Shown: piece after piece, positions 22,901 to 37,900 of the stretch
How positions within the stretch are numbered: position 1 is the stretch's first letter
Layout of the letters: every line of letters begins with the position of its first letter
NCBI GenBank assembly: GCA_963513935.1
Contig: OY740774.1
Location: 88,182,385-88,246,384, forward strand
Reading direction: 5' to 3'
From: Aphrophora alni
Taxonomy: Eukaryota > Arthropoda > Insecta > Hemiptera > Aphrophoridae
Length of the DNA stretch: 64,000 nt
Notes under the pieces: model-generated
Seen by the model: only the letters and a program-made list of their open reading frames with translations
Told to the model about the DNA's origin: nothing
Database searches by the model: none
Position numbers and translations under genes: made by a program

Positions 22901-25900
22901 TAATGACCAGATTGTTGCTGCTGTTATGGAAAACAATGGCGAGGAAACTGTGAACGAGGACTCGGACGGTGAAGAAGACGAACCCGCTACCCAGATTTCA
23001 CACACCGATGCCAAAAACTGTTTCGACATCGCCCTTCAGTACATCGAGCAAAACTCAACCTCAACTCCAATGGACATTTTGTGGATTTTAAGAAATGGAG
23101 GGACACTGTAGCAAGTAATTTGTTTGTTATTTTACTTAAACTTTGACGTATGACTTTTTAAAGTTTATATATCACTTATTTCACTATAAAAAAGTCTATA
23201 GCCTATAATATGTAATAAATATTGGCTTTTTTCGGATAATCCGACCTATTTTGCGTTGGATAATCCGACCATGCCCCCAGTCCTGAAGGTGACGGATTAG
23301 AGGGGTTCTACTGTAGGGGTTTATTCAATCTATTACTGTTCTCTTAATTTTTATCCAATTCAGCTGTGTGTAGCTAAAGAATAAGCTTTCTTATAATATA
23401 CAACAACATGCCAGAAATTTCATTTTGTAGCTAGATAGACGTATTGCAAGCAGTCTTTTTTGTTCAGTTTATTTCTGTATTGTGTTTTATTCTTGTTAGT
23501 GAACATTCAAAATTCAAGGCGTTATTTTATGTATTATATATTTGTTTTTTTCTCTTTCATCATATTGTATCAATGCCGAAGTTTTAAAGTTATAATATTA
23601 TACATCCATAACTTGAAAATCACACAATTAAACATATTCACTATCACAAGAAGGGAAAAAAGGGGGAAAACACATCCTATCAAACCCCATACCACAGTAG
23701 ATATAAATGTGATTCATATTTTGAATTGCAACACAATGACAAAATTGTTACACAAAACAGTGACAAAATTCACATTATATATAACGAGTTAAAAAATAGA
23801 AGAAAAAAACATCAAGTAAATGATAGAAAGAAGAACTACCACCTGGGGGGGGGGGAGAAGTCTATGGTGGGGGAAAAAAAAAAAGTGTTGGGAATCTATT
23901 AAAAGCATCCCAAACAGACAGTATCACATTTTAGACCCAGGAAGAAGATTAAGCGTTTTGAATCAAAGTAGGCCTACAGTGTAGTGATATAAACATCTAT
24001 GTAGTTAATTATAATATTCTAGCTCAGAACTATCAGTGAGTGGAAATACAATTTTATTTATCACTTCACGCATTGATTCAACGTTATGAATTCACATTTG
24101 TAAACCAAATTCTTCTAGTAAAAATTTACCAATGAAAAATTACAATTCTCAAATTCATTAAAAGCTGTAATAACAAACTCGAAACTGCGAACGAAAGACC
24201 TTTTATTAACATAAGCAATACAAATATCACTTTTTTAGAAACACAATCCTTCATCAGATAGGTATCCTATCACTTATCCACTTCCATCACCTTTCATTTG
24301 TTGTTAAATACCCAAATTGTGTAGATTAAGTTTTTATAGTTTTAAGCCCTATTTATTTACTTGGGGCAGTCGGAAAGTAAAGAACAATTTTTTTTTCTCT
24401 TTACATTTTTTATTAAGATAATGAAACAAAACATATTTTACAACACATTAGATACCTTAGCTATTTTTCTACATAGTCACTCTTCAAATTTAATTAAACA
24501 TTTGTCGTAGCGTTTCACCAGCTTTTCTATGGCTTCTGCATACTTAGTTGCCGCCAAGTTGTTGAACCATTCACTAATGTCTTCTTTCAGTTTGTTGTCA
24601 CTTGTCACTTCCATAGTGGTATCCACCCAAAATATCCTTCAATTAGGGAAAAAGATGATAATCACTCAGGGTTTATAAGTCTGGGCTATAAGGCGGATGT
24701 TCAAAAACTTCCCACTTAAACTGCTGGAGCAAGTTCGTCACTACACAGCAGCATGAAGATGTGCGTTATCATGAAGAAGCACAATGCCGTTTGATAACAA
24801 TCCACACTATTTCTTTTGAATCACGCGGTGTAGTCTGTGAAGAGTCTGACGGTAGGCTGCTGCATTTATAGTTTCCCCTCTAAGCATGTAGTCAATGAGT
24901 AGGATACCCTTTCGATCCCAAAACTCTGTAGCCATAACCATCTTGGTGCTCAGAATTTGTTTGGCTTTTTTTCATTTTTTTTTTCATTTTGACGGGGATT
25001 GGGAATGATGGCATTCCATTAACTGGCACTTGGTTTCTGGAGTTTTATGTGAAATCCAGTTTTAATCACCACTAACAATATGGTTCAAAAACTTCTCGCC
25101 ATCCTTGTCATACCGACTAAGAAAAGTGATTGCAGCTCACATCTTTTTCTTGTGCTCATCTGCCAAAGCTCAAGGAACCCACCTGTCACACACTTTTCTG
25201 TAGGCCAAATTATCATTAACAATTTTATGAAGAACTGTTCTTGAAATTTCAGGAAACAATGAACTTAGCCCGTCTATAGTGAAACGTTTGTCTTGTTGAA
25301 TTTTTTCCACAATCCTTGATTTGAGTTCGTCGGTCACAACTTAAGGCCAATTCGAGTGTTCTTCATCATGAATATTTGTTCGGCCGCTAATAAACAGGAT
25401 ACACCATTTTTTAACTGAAGCTTCATTCATCACCTTACGATAAACTTTGGTTATTTGTTTATAAATTTCTATAGGGTGCACTTTTTTGCATTAAAAATGT
25501 GTTTTACACCATGAATTTGGCAGGATCGTTAATTTTGTCAGACATTTTAAAGTCTCACAAATAAAGAGTAAGCGATTGTAGTGGCTTGCTGTTATCGTCA
25601 GACTGGCACAAAGGAGTGGGAAGGTCAATTACACAGCGGCAGCAATGGTGGGGGAACTGAGCAAAATGTTCTTAACTTTCCGAACAACTCTTGTATTTTC
25701 TGCATCCAAAATTGTTGTAAAAATAGCAAAACCCAAAGTTACGGTCTATTGAACTTTTGAATACTGAGATTAAGAGTACTCATTTTGTATATTTTATATT
25801 TGAATAATTTTAAAAAATAATTAAATAATCTTGTTAAAACACATATACGTTTTATAATCATTTTTAGTATGTATACACAACGGTGCTCATACGTATATTG

Positions 25901-28900
25901 GCTAACAGTTAAAATAAACAATTTCTTACTTTTATAACAATGCTTAATTATTTTTACAATTATAATTTTAATAGCAATTATTTTAATTATCTATAATTGC
26001 AATAAATAAATAACATGATCTTATTAATAACAGCCATCTTGATTAACACAGTTTGGCAGTCTTTCTAGAGCAGAGCTACATAAGCGATTAGAAAGAACTT
26101 TGTCATTGTCGGTTTCATGACATGCATCAGAGATGAATTGTTTTATGTTGTTTAGTGTGCATAGCTTCTGAGAAAACGCTTTCTCTTTGGAAAATCCAAA
26201 AAAATCTATGAGTATCGAATCAAGTGATTGACCAATCCATTTACAAGGAAACAGTAATTTTCGGATAGATGTGTTATATAGTGGAGTGGGTTACCAACAA
26301 AAATAACATCATTGCCACAGTGTTGTCTAATTTGAGGGATGATCTTTAACATGTTTTGTACATATTACCATTGATCAGGACATCAAAAAACGCCGTTGCA
26401 GGTCAGGCCATCCGAAACTGTGGCCCTCTTGGTGGGTTAAGCTGCTTTCAATGCTTTTATGAGGCTTATCCTGTGAATAGTAATCTCAGTTGTGGCAGTT
26501 TTTACCTCCACTTAACTTACAATGTGCTTCATCAGTTCACAAACCTCCAATTCCTTATTTCTCTTCGTTTAACACAATTTCACAAATCTAAAAAAACTGG
26601 TCTCGGTCATCCTTCAACAAACCATGAACCAGTCTTGGATGATACAATTTAAAACCAATATATCGTTGCAACCTCTTTAAAGATCTTCTTGAGATTTCAA
26701 GCTCAATCGAAGCTTGTGGTTACTTACTTACTTGTGGTTTCTTAGGGTTTTTTGTAAAAACTTCAGTAACCAACAATGTGTTATCCCCTTTCGTAACAGT
26801 AACTGGTCTACCACATTTAATTCCTCTGTTCTTTCAAACTTTTTCTTAATTTCTAAATTACAAATCTGGATGGTTGATTTCCAAATATCTGAGCTACTCT
26901 GTTATTAAGAAAATTAGAAACAACGGGCATCAGGAGAATTGCTCTTGAACAGTTTAGGACTTAATTACGTGATAGTTTGTTTCTGTTGGTGATTGTATAA
27001 ATAGCATTAAAACTCTCTCGGAGTTCCACAGGTATTTGTATTAGGTCCAATCTTGTTTGTTTATTTATATAAATGACTTAGATTCAAGAAAATTAAATGG
27101 TACCATTATAATATTTGCTGATGATACAGATTTTACGTAAAAACAAAATATTTTGGAGAATTACACAGATATATGTAGGAAATTTTTTATTCTATATCAC
27201 TATGGTTTAACTATAACAAATTAGCTTTTGAGACAAAGATAACCATGTATATAAATTATTTGTTATACGATTCATTTGTGTTTTATAAACCATTATTTAT
27301 CATAGCCTATCAAATTGCAAAGGCCTGAGATGTGACTGTGAACAATTGATTCGGTTCAAAAATATCAAATATTGATAACGTCTAATGTAGTTGATAAAAA
27401 TGTATTGTGGAAAAGTCATATCCAGAATCTAAAGAGGTATTTGTATATGTTTTTATGAAGATTTTACTATCTTAAACATGTTTGTCCTTGGGAAGTACTT
27501 GTAAAAATGTAATATGCTTTAGTTCATTTGAAATTGGAATATGGAATTAATTGTAGTACATATAAATCTCACTTGAACCATTATAATCAGGATGTTCAAA
27601 TGTTCCTCTTTTTTGTAAATTTAAAAATTCTTCCTCTGAGATACTTGTATGTCTATAAGGTAGTGTTAGTTTTTCTTAAAAGGAGTGGCACTGAGGGTGG
27701 TGGCTTTGACGTTCCAACCAGTAAATAAAACTAAGCATGCCAATCTTTATAGAACTCGCAAATTCAACAAAACTTAATTTATTAAAATATGGTTATTTTT
27801 AAACCCCAAATTCTATAATCTTACACTGTATAATATTGAGCTTAAATTTCCATTAATGTATATATTCAAAAAATGGCTTCTTGCTCTTGGATGGTATTGG
27901 ACAGTTTATGGTATTCGAATGACTTTATTTAATTTGTAGTTACTTTGTGACACTGTTTATTGTCACCGACTGGCTAAGGTAAAACAGTTTTAGGTTTTCT
28001 AAATGTATGTAGGAGTGTGTGTGTGCACGCATGTGTCCATCATAACAAACAAAACATGTGTATGAAAACATTTGTAAATTTAAAATAAACAAACAAATAT
28101 GGAACTACAGTATAACAGAGTTAAACTCAATGCACACTCAGCCGTGAACCGAATCAGCAAAATTCATGACGATGGGAGTCGATAACTGGATTCATTTTCC
28201 TTCAGCGCTAACAAAAATGAATGAGGCAAATATGTTATGGGAAACTCGTTATCAGATGCCAATTACAGATTGGAGCATTACAATTACAGATAGAGGTTGA
28301 AAAATCCACAATATATGGGTATTAACCACAAGGAAAATCCTAAAATAAGTATTCAAACCACCTACGATGCAGCTAAGTTTACTAGAATCGTGTCACAACA
28401 GACAATTTTACTGTGAAAATAGTAAATATTATAGGTTACTTGTTACTAGTTGTTTTTCCAGACAACAGCAGTACTTACTGCTTTGGTTTAGAAAATTCTT
28501 ATTCGTCTCGTTTTGAGAAAATAGTACTTAGGCTTACTATTTAATACTTTTATTCCCTTCATCCATTAATTTTTTGATAATACTGTCATATTGATGCAGC
28601 AGAACATATACAGTAGAACCCCTCTAATCCGCCCTCGGGTGGTCCGTTACTCCGGTTAATCCGACTGTGCTCGAGCTCGCGATAATGTGGCGACTTGTCG
28701 ATGACTCACGGCCCGTCTGGCGCCATTCATCCGGTTTGTTATCGCTTTCCCGCTTCAGTGCTGTGTCATCTCTCGTGTTGTTTCTATTGATTTGCTATAG
28801 TACTTGCAGAGTTCATATATAGACTTTTAAAAGTTTATATATCACTTATTTCACTTTAAAAAAATCTCTTTATATAATATGTAATAAATATTGACTTTTT

Positions 28901-31900
28901 TCGGATAATCCGACCTTTTTTGCGTTCCGACCATGCCCCCAGTCCTGAAGGTGACGGATTAGAGGGGTTCTACTGTAAACAAATAACTACAGGCTTGTGT
29001 GGAAAGATTTGATAGATGTATGATATATATATATATGTAGTCTTTTTATGTTGCAAATTAAACATGGAAAATATTCTTTCACTCTGTTATAATGAAAATA
29101 TGCTTACTAAATACGATAAAAGGACTTGAACCTACTGGGAGGTTCATCTTCTGTGTATTTAATTCTATGAAATAATGTGAATGATTTTTTTAAATTTAAT
29201 AAATAACTTATTAATACTATGTAGTATATTATTTTGTTATTACATATGATTACTATCACATACTTTTAGTCTACTGAAAACAAGATATTAAAAACCATAT
29301 CAATATGTTTATTGGAACAATCAAATATTTATCCCTTTACACAGAAAACAAGATATTAAAAACCATATCAATATATTTATTGGAACAATCAAATATTTAT
29401 CCCTTTACACGTGATTACTAATATTATCACTTAGGCCTACTTCTAGTTTACAGAAATCAAGATCTTAACGGTACTTAACAGATTATACAGACCAATGAAA
29501 TGGATTAGGTTAGGCCATGTTTTTTATAGTTAAATAGCTAATTTAATACATACAGTAAGTACGATTTTAGTAAAGATTAGACAAACTTCGAGATTCAATA
29601 TTTTATTTATCAAAAATTACAAAAGTATGGTGGTTTTTAACAACGTGATTAATTTTGCTATGTCAGCCGTTAGCGTCTCGAAACAATGATCACACTCTGG
29701 TTTCACCGCTGAATGCCACATGAATTCAGGCAAATATGTATCAAGATGATGCCGAGCAGTGCCACAATGTTTTTTTATTTCTCCATTTTAAAAAAACCAC
29801 ACATTCTTTCTACAAGTTGTGAGTTAGGATCAATAAAATTATATTTATGATAACCTTAAAATATACAAAGCCAGTCCTATTAAGTTCTTCTATTTTATAA
29901 CCTTTCCAACAGTCAGATATTATTGTAGAACCAAACTTAGTTGTGACCAAAAGGTAAAACACAGTACTGCATAAAATCAGTGATTTAACTATAATAACCT
30001 GGCCTAACTTAATCTATTTCACTGATCCGTATAATACATAAGTACCAGCTTAAGTTATTTCAAAAACCCAAATATATTGACTACAATTTTATTTCCAAAG
30101 AATTTATAACTTCCCCCAATTAGGAATATTTAAACACTGAATTTGATTTTCTAGTCTTTACTCTCAAATCAAAAAGAAATGGTCTCTTTAACCTTTCTTC
30201 TCCCCTTTGGATTCTAGATAGCATCTCAGAAATTTCAGCACCAGGCTAATAATGCAAAAATATTGCACAAACTTTCTCACATACCCATACATATTAAAAC
30301 TTTGCTCTAACTTTCTCAGACTCCCATACATAGTTAAACTAAAAAATTAACCATACATATAAATAATACTTTTATTAGATTTATTGAAAGTTTAAAATTT
30401 TATTAATTTTCGGAATTGATAGTTAAAGTTTTCACTTCTGTCTGCCGTCCCGTGACAGTAACTTTTTTTTTATAATTAAGTGTTATATACCATTGGAAAC
30501 ACGAAATTTTATAGAAGAATAATCAGCTGAAACTTAAGTCTATAAAAACTTTTTTGTTGGTTGTGAGACTGCTTTTAAGCAATTCTTGTAAACATTTTTT
30601 TCTTATAACTGTTTCAGAGCTTACAACAAATGGGTAACAGTCGTGCGAGAGCAGTTTATGAAGCCAACTTACCTGATAATTTCCGTCGACCTCAAACTGA
30701 TTCTGCCTTGGAAGCATTTGTACGAGCTAAATACGAATCAAAGAAATACATTGCTCGAGAATGGGTTGCTCCCCCTTTACCCAAGGTAACTTGATTATGA
30801 TTTTAATATTTTTTAAGTATTTTATATTATACAATTTTTGTATCCTGTGTGGATCAAATAACCAGCTTGGTTATTCGTCAATCTTACAATATTTAGATAG
30901 AGAATTTATCTTTATTTTTGTGAGCTTTCAAATATGTAATCCAAATTTTGAAAAACTGTCAGCATTTTCCAAAATAGAGGCCAGCTTTATTTTTAAGAAT
31001 AGAAAAATGTATTTTTCGTTACAAAATATTATTCTTCTTAGTTGCAACCTTCTAGCTGAGGTGCTGATATCTCATGGCTCTTATAAAATATATAACATTT
31101 AATGTTGGCCTAGCCAACAATACAACAATAGGGCTTCTTTTCTTCAAGTCTTTCAATCCTCTACAATAAACTTGTACATTGAAAGGGAGAGTGTCCATGC
31201 CGAGATAATTAGGTTCTTTACAGATTTTAAAAATATGATGTCCAGTGTTTTATTGTTCCCATATTTTAATCCTTCTTTCTCTGAACTGAAAAAAGGGTAT
31301 TATATGAAGTCTGGCTTGGGACAAAATCTGGACTTATTATCTGCTATCCTATCTCTCCTACTTCATTACCCAGAATACAACGATGCCTGAGAATCCACTA
31401 AATAATATTAACCTAAAAAGAGTTTTCTTTTAATTCTTAATAATAACAGCACTACACTTGTCCAAATTTACTCATTTGATTAGTTGCCCAATTCTCATTG
31501 TCTTTTGTACCTCCTAATTTGCAAGTTATTGACTCATTTGCTTACAAGCATACATTCGCATATTGAAATATACATAAACTTACAACTGTCTTCCTCCCTA
31601 CATACTTTGATAATGATCTTAAATATTTAAATTCCTTAAAGATAGCAGCTAAATAGAAATAATTTTCTGACAAATATTTTTTGTGGGCATCTGGTTTTAG
31701 TTGTAACTGAGAATCTAGAGTGAGTGGGTAACTTCTGATACTTAAGGCTCTGCGGGATTGAAATGAAATAACTGAATTGACACAAGCGTAATATTAGGGC
31801 ATGGGAGATTTGTGAATTACTAGCAACTTTGTGCAGCGGTTGATGCACAAAATAGTCCTGCTTTCATTTCCAAGGGCGGGAAAACTCTAAGTAGACATTA

Positions 31901-34900
31901 GATTAGACTACTACTACACATGCGTGTAAATCAACCATCTTATAAGTTGACATCATTTCTTGAAAGTTGTGTTTGTTTATATTTTCAATTCACTATGTAT
32001 TCCGTGCTTTTGACCTTCAATTCACATTTGCTTAGTTTACACACTATCCTATCTACACTAGACTACTGCTCTGGGCTTGGAGCTTCTTTGCATTGTAGAC
32101 TAAATGCATAATAAACACTAAATGACTGCTAGTACTGAATTGTGTTGGTACTATCCCTCTTATCACAATACAATTTTTGCAATATGGCACTAATACAACT
32201 CCCTCGCTAGACTTGATTAGACTAAACCTTCTCCCACCCATCCCAACCCAACTACAACACAGGAAGATATGGCATTCAAGCTTCGTGCGAAAAATCTCTG
32301 TAGTTATGTGACATGGCGGACGTTTTAAGTTTTGTTGTGTAATAATCTGAAAAAAACCTCGGCAGATAATAAACTTACTAACATTTAATGTTATAGATTT
32401 AAAAAAAGATCAACACTGTATTATGAATAAATTTACATTTTAGTTATTAGAAATAAAAAAATTGCAAATTAGAAATATTTATAATATAAGACAAAAAAAT
32501 TCATCAAAGAATAAACTTTTTATTCTCATTGTCCAACTATTCACAAAAGCGTACAAACTCACAGAAAATGGTAACATATTACACGTATAGTAGGTAGGGT
32601 CAGTTGACATTTCATAGTCTCTGATGTAGGAGTTAAACAAGCAATGAATACAAAAGTCCAAATGTGTTCTGTATTCATTACCGTAAAGGAAATCACAGTA
32701 GCTAAACAAATATATATGTAATGAATAATATTCGTCACACAGTGAAATGGTTTAATAATTGCAATGTCGAATTGGCTAGTAATTTTGATTAACATGAGTA
32801 ATAATGTAAAGAAATAAATGAATTACAAATGTTAGGAAAAATAGTTTATATTAATGATTATATTTGGCATTATGTAAAATGCTACAAAATATTTTAAGAA
32901 CTAATGTGTTGTTAGTTTTAGTAATATTATGAAACATTTTAAAAAAACACGCTCATCAGTGCTAAAAGCTATATTCTCCGCGTTTGAGTAGTTCTCTTTC
33001 AAACCGCACGAGGGCAGCCTTGTACGCATGGGTATATTTTTTCATTTAATCTCTTGTATCTGCCCTACTTTTTAAGTTAGACACTTTTGCATTATATATT
33101 GTAATAGATAATAAAACACGGAGTGATTTCCTTTTTTTTAATTTTCAAAAATATTATTTATTGACTCACAAAAAATAGCGAAATAGAAAATCGATTTACA
33201 AATGTCCACTCCATTTGTTCAAAGACTAATGATTATATCCCAATTTTTAAAATAGGGAAACATTATCTTTTAACGATAATTCTGAGATGAAAATTGACAT
33301 CAGTTCATTGCTCAAGTGTAGCATTATTCTTATGGGAGATGAATCCAATATGACGGAGGTGGAGCAGAGCCTTAAAGTAACATTATTATTATGAATTTTA
33401 AAAAAGAATGTAAGAACAAAAAGTTTTTAGAATTTTCTGTATAAAAATATTCCTTAATAAATAAATATTTCTATTTATAATAAACGAAAAATTCCACATA
33501 CTTTCTCAATCACCCATCCCTAAAACCAAATACAATCCAACCAAAACTATTTGTTAGCAAAAATGACAATTCGGTAGAGTTATCAGTCAAAAAGAGAAAT
33601 GTACCTTGGAGGCCAAATTGAAAAAAATATTTATGTTTTGCTTGTGTCATAAACATATCCTCAGCGTAAATATTATTTGATTAAAATTGAGCTTTTAATG
33701 ACGGCAATCAAAGCTCATTTTTTTATTTTTGCAAATTATATCTCAACCGTAATATATTTTTAGCTTCACTTTTGCACACAGGTTTGGCTCACTATCTTAA
33801 AATTTCAACAAAATTTCTAAAGCCGATTTTAAGAAATTTTGACATTTATAACAGCCCCATAGCAGATATTTTGCTTTTTACTGATAACTCACCAACTGGC
33901 ATCTTTTGAAAGATGGTGATCAATACATTTGTGTTTAGGTCCTTAGATCCTACACATGGGCAAATTTTTATTAAAATCATATTAGCCGATTTTAGAAAAT
34001 CATTGATTTGTATTATTTTTTATAGCAGCTTACCCCCAAATTTTGAGATTAAAAAAAGAAGAAATTTAAACAACTTCCCGAGATATGGTCTAAATATACC
34101 CGCATACCAAGTTTGATTAAAATCACTCCATTTGAGCTATAGAGTACTGTATATACGACTGATCTTATTGGGCACCATTTTGCAAAATTATAATGGTTGC
34201 TCAAAATTTAGATTTATATTGTTGTGAATAATAGGCTGATGAAGGATATATTATTGATTGCTCAACTGTAAACAGTGTACACATCTTAGCACTGTTTCTC
34301 TTGTTTTATAAGGTGATGATGACACGTTAGTTTCAAGGGCTTATTGCACTCTTAAATGGTTTGATATCCCTAGGCAGACCTATGATCTGTGTGACAAGGT
34401 GGTCTTGAGGAATTGTCTGTTCCTTTGTTAAAGATCCAAATGGCGTTAACATTCGAAGGTCAGATGCTCTACAGTTTTCTTTTGCAGACCACATTACCTA
34501 TGTAGATGCTCGCTAGTGAATATGCACATCCTGTGTATATGGTTTCTTAGGTGGCAGTACCCTTAATGAATATTACCACTTTCCTTATATTTGCAACTGC
34601 TAATGAGAGAAGATCAGATACTCTTTCTTTTAAAGGATGTACGAAATGAATACCACCTTCCTTTATAGTTGTAACTGCTTACAAGAGGAGATGAGATGCT
34701 ATTTATTTTAAAGGAGGTATGAAATCAATACCACCTTCCTTTATAGTTGTAACTGCTTACAAGAGGAGATGAGATGCTATTTATTTTAAAGCAGGTATGA
34801 AATGAATACCACCTTCCTTTATAGTTGTAACTGCTTACAAGAGGAGATGAGATGCTATTTATTTTAAAGCAGGTATGAAATGAATACCACCTTCCTTTAT

Positions 34901-37900
34901 AGTTGTAACTGCTTACAAGAGGAGATGAGATGCTATTTATTTTAAAGCAGGTATGAAATGAATACCACCTTCCTTTATAGTTGTAACTGCTTACAAGAGG
35001 AGATGAGATGCTATTTATTTTAAAGCAGGTATGAAATGAATACCACCTTCTTTTATAGTTGTAACTGCTTACAAGAGGAGATGAGATGCTATTTATTTTA
35101 AAGCAGGTATGAAATGAATACCACCTTCCTTTATAGTTGTAACTGCTTACAAGAGGAGATGAGATGCTATTTATTTTAAAGCAGGTATGAAATGAATACC
35201 ACCTTCCTTTATAGTTGTAACTGCTTACAAGAGGAGATGAGATGCTATTTATTTTAAAGCAGGTATGAAATGAATACCACCTTCCTTTATAGTTGTAACT
35301 GCTTACAAGAGGAGATGAGATGCTATTTATTTTAAAGCAGGTATGAAATGAATACCACCTTCCTTTATAGTTGTAACTGCTTACAAGAGGAGATGAGATG
35401 CTATTTATTTTAAAGGAGATATGAAATGAAATTTTCTACATCATTGAAGCTGAGATACTCCTCCATCTCCACTCGTGCTCTTTCTAAACCCAAGTGCTCA
35501 TGATTTGCATAATCAACCTCTTGGAATGCTACACAGAACTCTTGGATATATCGTTAGATAGTATCTATAAGGGATTGGTGTTTGAAAATGTATTATGTTA
35601 TAAAATTAATTTATTTAAAAGAAATTTCTTCGTGTTTGAGACTGCTTGTCATTTTTAATATACAAATAATTTAATCAATGTTTAGGTAAATTGGGACAAA
35701 GAGTTAGACGAAGAGGCGGATAAAGCTCGGAAGAAGAAAAGAGACTCTAAGATATCAACGGTAAGTAATGTAATAATTTTTTTTTTTAAGTTTAATTTTT
35801 AAAATTTTTTTTTTTTTTTTAATGTAAGATCTGAATTTTTATATTAAGGAATGTGGAGATTGGGTGATGATTGAATAGCGTTCAAAGTATTTTGATTATT
35901 AATCATAAAACGAAAAATAATATAAAATTCTGATTTTAGCAATGTAAAAATTATACTAAGCATTTCTCTATTATTATGTGTACTTGCTAACACTAGAGAC
36001 AGCAATGCTCTACAGCCATCTGGAGTGTTGGTGCTTTAATTATTATTACAAAATAATCACACACAGTGGCACACAACTCAATGAATACGGGCATGGCAAT
36101 TCCGAGGGTTAGTTGCTGGATTTGTACTGTTTTTCATATAGTCTTGGGTTAGATCCTTCCTTTTCATTTTTCCTATCAGGAACCTCTTGACCAACTTGAA
36201 CCTCTTGGTCCTCTTGACCAACTCTTGTTATCTTCCAACCTTAATTCTATTAGAGTGTACAAAGTATAGGAGTAGTGTTCTTTTTTGTAAGGCAATGATG
36301 ATGTGGAGAAATTATTCATTTTAAACAACAAGGAAAAAATCACATTTACAAACTTAAACAATAAAATTTTCTTACTCACTCATCTCCGCAAATAAAAACC
36401 AACTAAAACTATTCGTTACAGAAAATGTCATTTCAGTAGTTGTCAGTCAAAGCATAAAAATGAACTAAGGATTCTCATCTTAAAAAAAAAAAAAAAATTA
36501 TATATTTAAAGAAGGGCCTAAGCTAGCATCTGTGCAATAAACACTTAATCGGTGTAAATCGTATAAATAATTTTGCACATGGGTTTGAGTTATTAATCGT
36601 AACATAACTAAAAGATATATTGTTTAGTTTGTAATTCACAAACTGTCTACACAACTGTTTGTTGAAGGTATGTTGTCATAGAAATGGCAGTTTAAATAAA
36701 TACATTGGAAACTTTAAGACCACTTCACATACACCGGGAGTACCAAAAATATTAATAATCTCTATGTAAAATAATACAAACTAAATATTAATCATAATGT
36801 ATAAAGTCACACAATCTCTAAATAATAACTTGATTAAAAAGAAATGCATTTTTTAAGAATTGAGAAAATAACATAAATTACTTACATTTAAAGTAAACCG
36901 TTTCTTCAATAACACTGCCTAAAACTATCTATGTTTGTGCTTATTTATAACAAATTTGTCTGGACTTTTTTAATCAATTACTTACACAATGTATGAGTGA
37001 AACATGGAAATACAATTAAAATCCAATTCAATTCAAAGTCATTTGTATCCATAAAAATAAACAATTTAATAACCGTGCCTAAATCTATGGTTATTAAATT
37101 GGATTATGTATAACTAATTTATCCGGAAATTTTCAATTAATTACACAGTGTATGAATGAAACGTGGAAATAAATTTATAATCCAATTCGGTACAAACTAA
37201 TTTGTAAATCGTATAATCGATTTTGCACATGGTTTTGAGTTATTAATGGTAACATAACTAAAAGATATATTGTTTAGTTTGTAATTCACAAACTGTCGAC
37301 GCAACTGTTTGTTGAAGGTATGTTGTCATAGAAATGGCAGTTCAAATAGATACCATTGGAAACTTTAAAACCACTTCACATACACCGGGAGTACCAAAAA
37401 TAATAATAATCTTTATGTAACATAATACAAACTAAATATTAATCATAATGTATAAAGTCACACAATCTCTAAATAATAACTTGATTAAAAAGAAATGCAT
37501 TTTTTAAGAATTGAGAAAATAACATAAATTACTTACATTTAAAGTAAACCGTTTCTTCAATAACACTGCTTAAAACCTTCTATGTTTGTGCGTATTTATA
37601 ACAAATTTGTCTGGACTTTTTTAATCAATTACTTACACAATGTATGAGTGAAACATGGAAATACAATTAAAATCCAATTCAATTCAAATTCATTTGTATC
37701 CATAAAAATAAACAATTTAATAACCGTGCCTAAATCTATGGTTATTAAATTGGATTATGTATAACTAATTTATCCGGAAATTTTCAATTAATTACACAGT
37801 GTATGAATGAAACGTGGAAATAAATTTATAATCCAATTCGGTACAAACTAATTTGTAAATCGTATAATCGATTTTGCACATGGTTTTGAGTTATTAATGG

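Larger units (their letters stand above)
21147..23313 (+). mobile_element. pogo/Tigger-type DNA transposon, near full length, inactivated
   Basis: Terminal inverted repeats CAGTAGAACCCCTCTAATCC (left) and the complement at the right end lie between TA dinucleotides. Inside, on the plus strand, starting at ATG 21389: a CENP-B-like HTH region (with shifts, [18 protein letters not shown]), a DNA-binding half with [36 protein letters not shown] with the first catalytic Asp, KDRITVT / [29 protein letters not shown] with the second Asp, and [20 protein letters not shown] with the third. An acidic C-terminal tail ends at 23111. Frameshifts, stop codons and a 192-base insertion break the frame. A deletion derivative lies at 28611. 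Confidence 0.95.

Noticed and set aside
23460..23792. 110-codon plus-strand frame, hydrophobic
   Set aside because: Composition is what AT-rich DNA gives by chance; no signal peptide pattern, splice or family match.
31172..31390. 72-codon frame as a possible small gene in intron 3
   Set aside because: No recognisable motif, no splice evidence, and surrounding sequence has equally long chance frames.
34574..35430. CRISPR-like regular repeat array
   Set aside because: Units are contiguous 78-base tandem copies without distinct spacers, in an animal intron; it is a minisatellite.
36176..36379. Frame with repeated SWSRG motif
   Set aside because: Caused by a local duplication inside a SINE-like copy read antisense.
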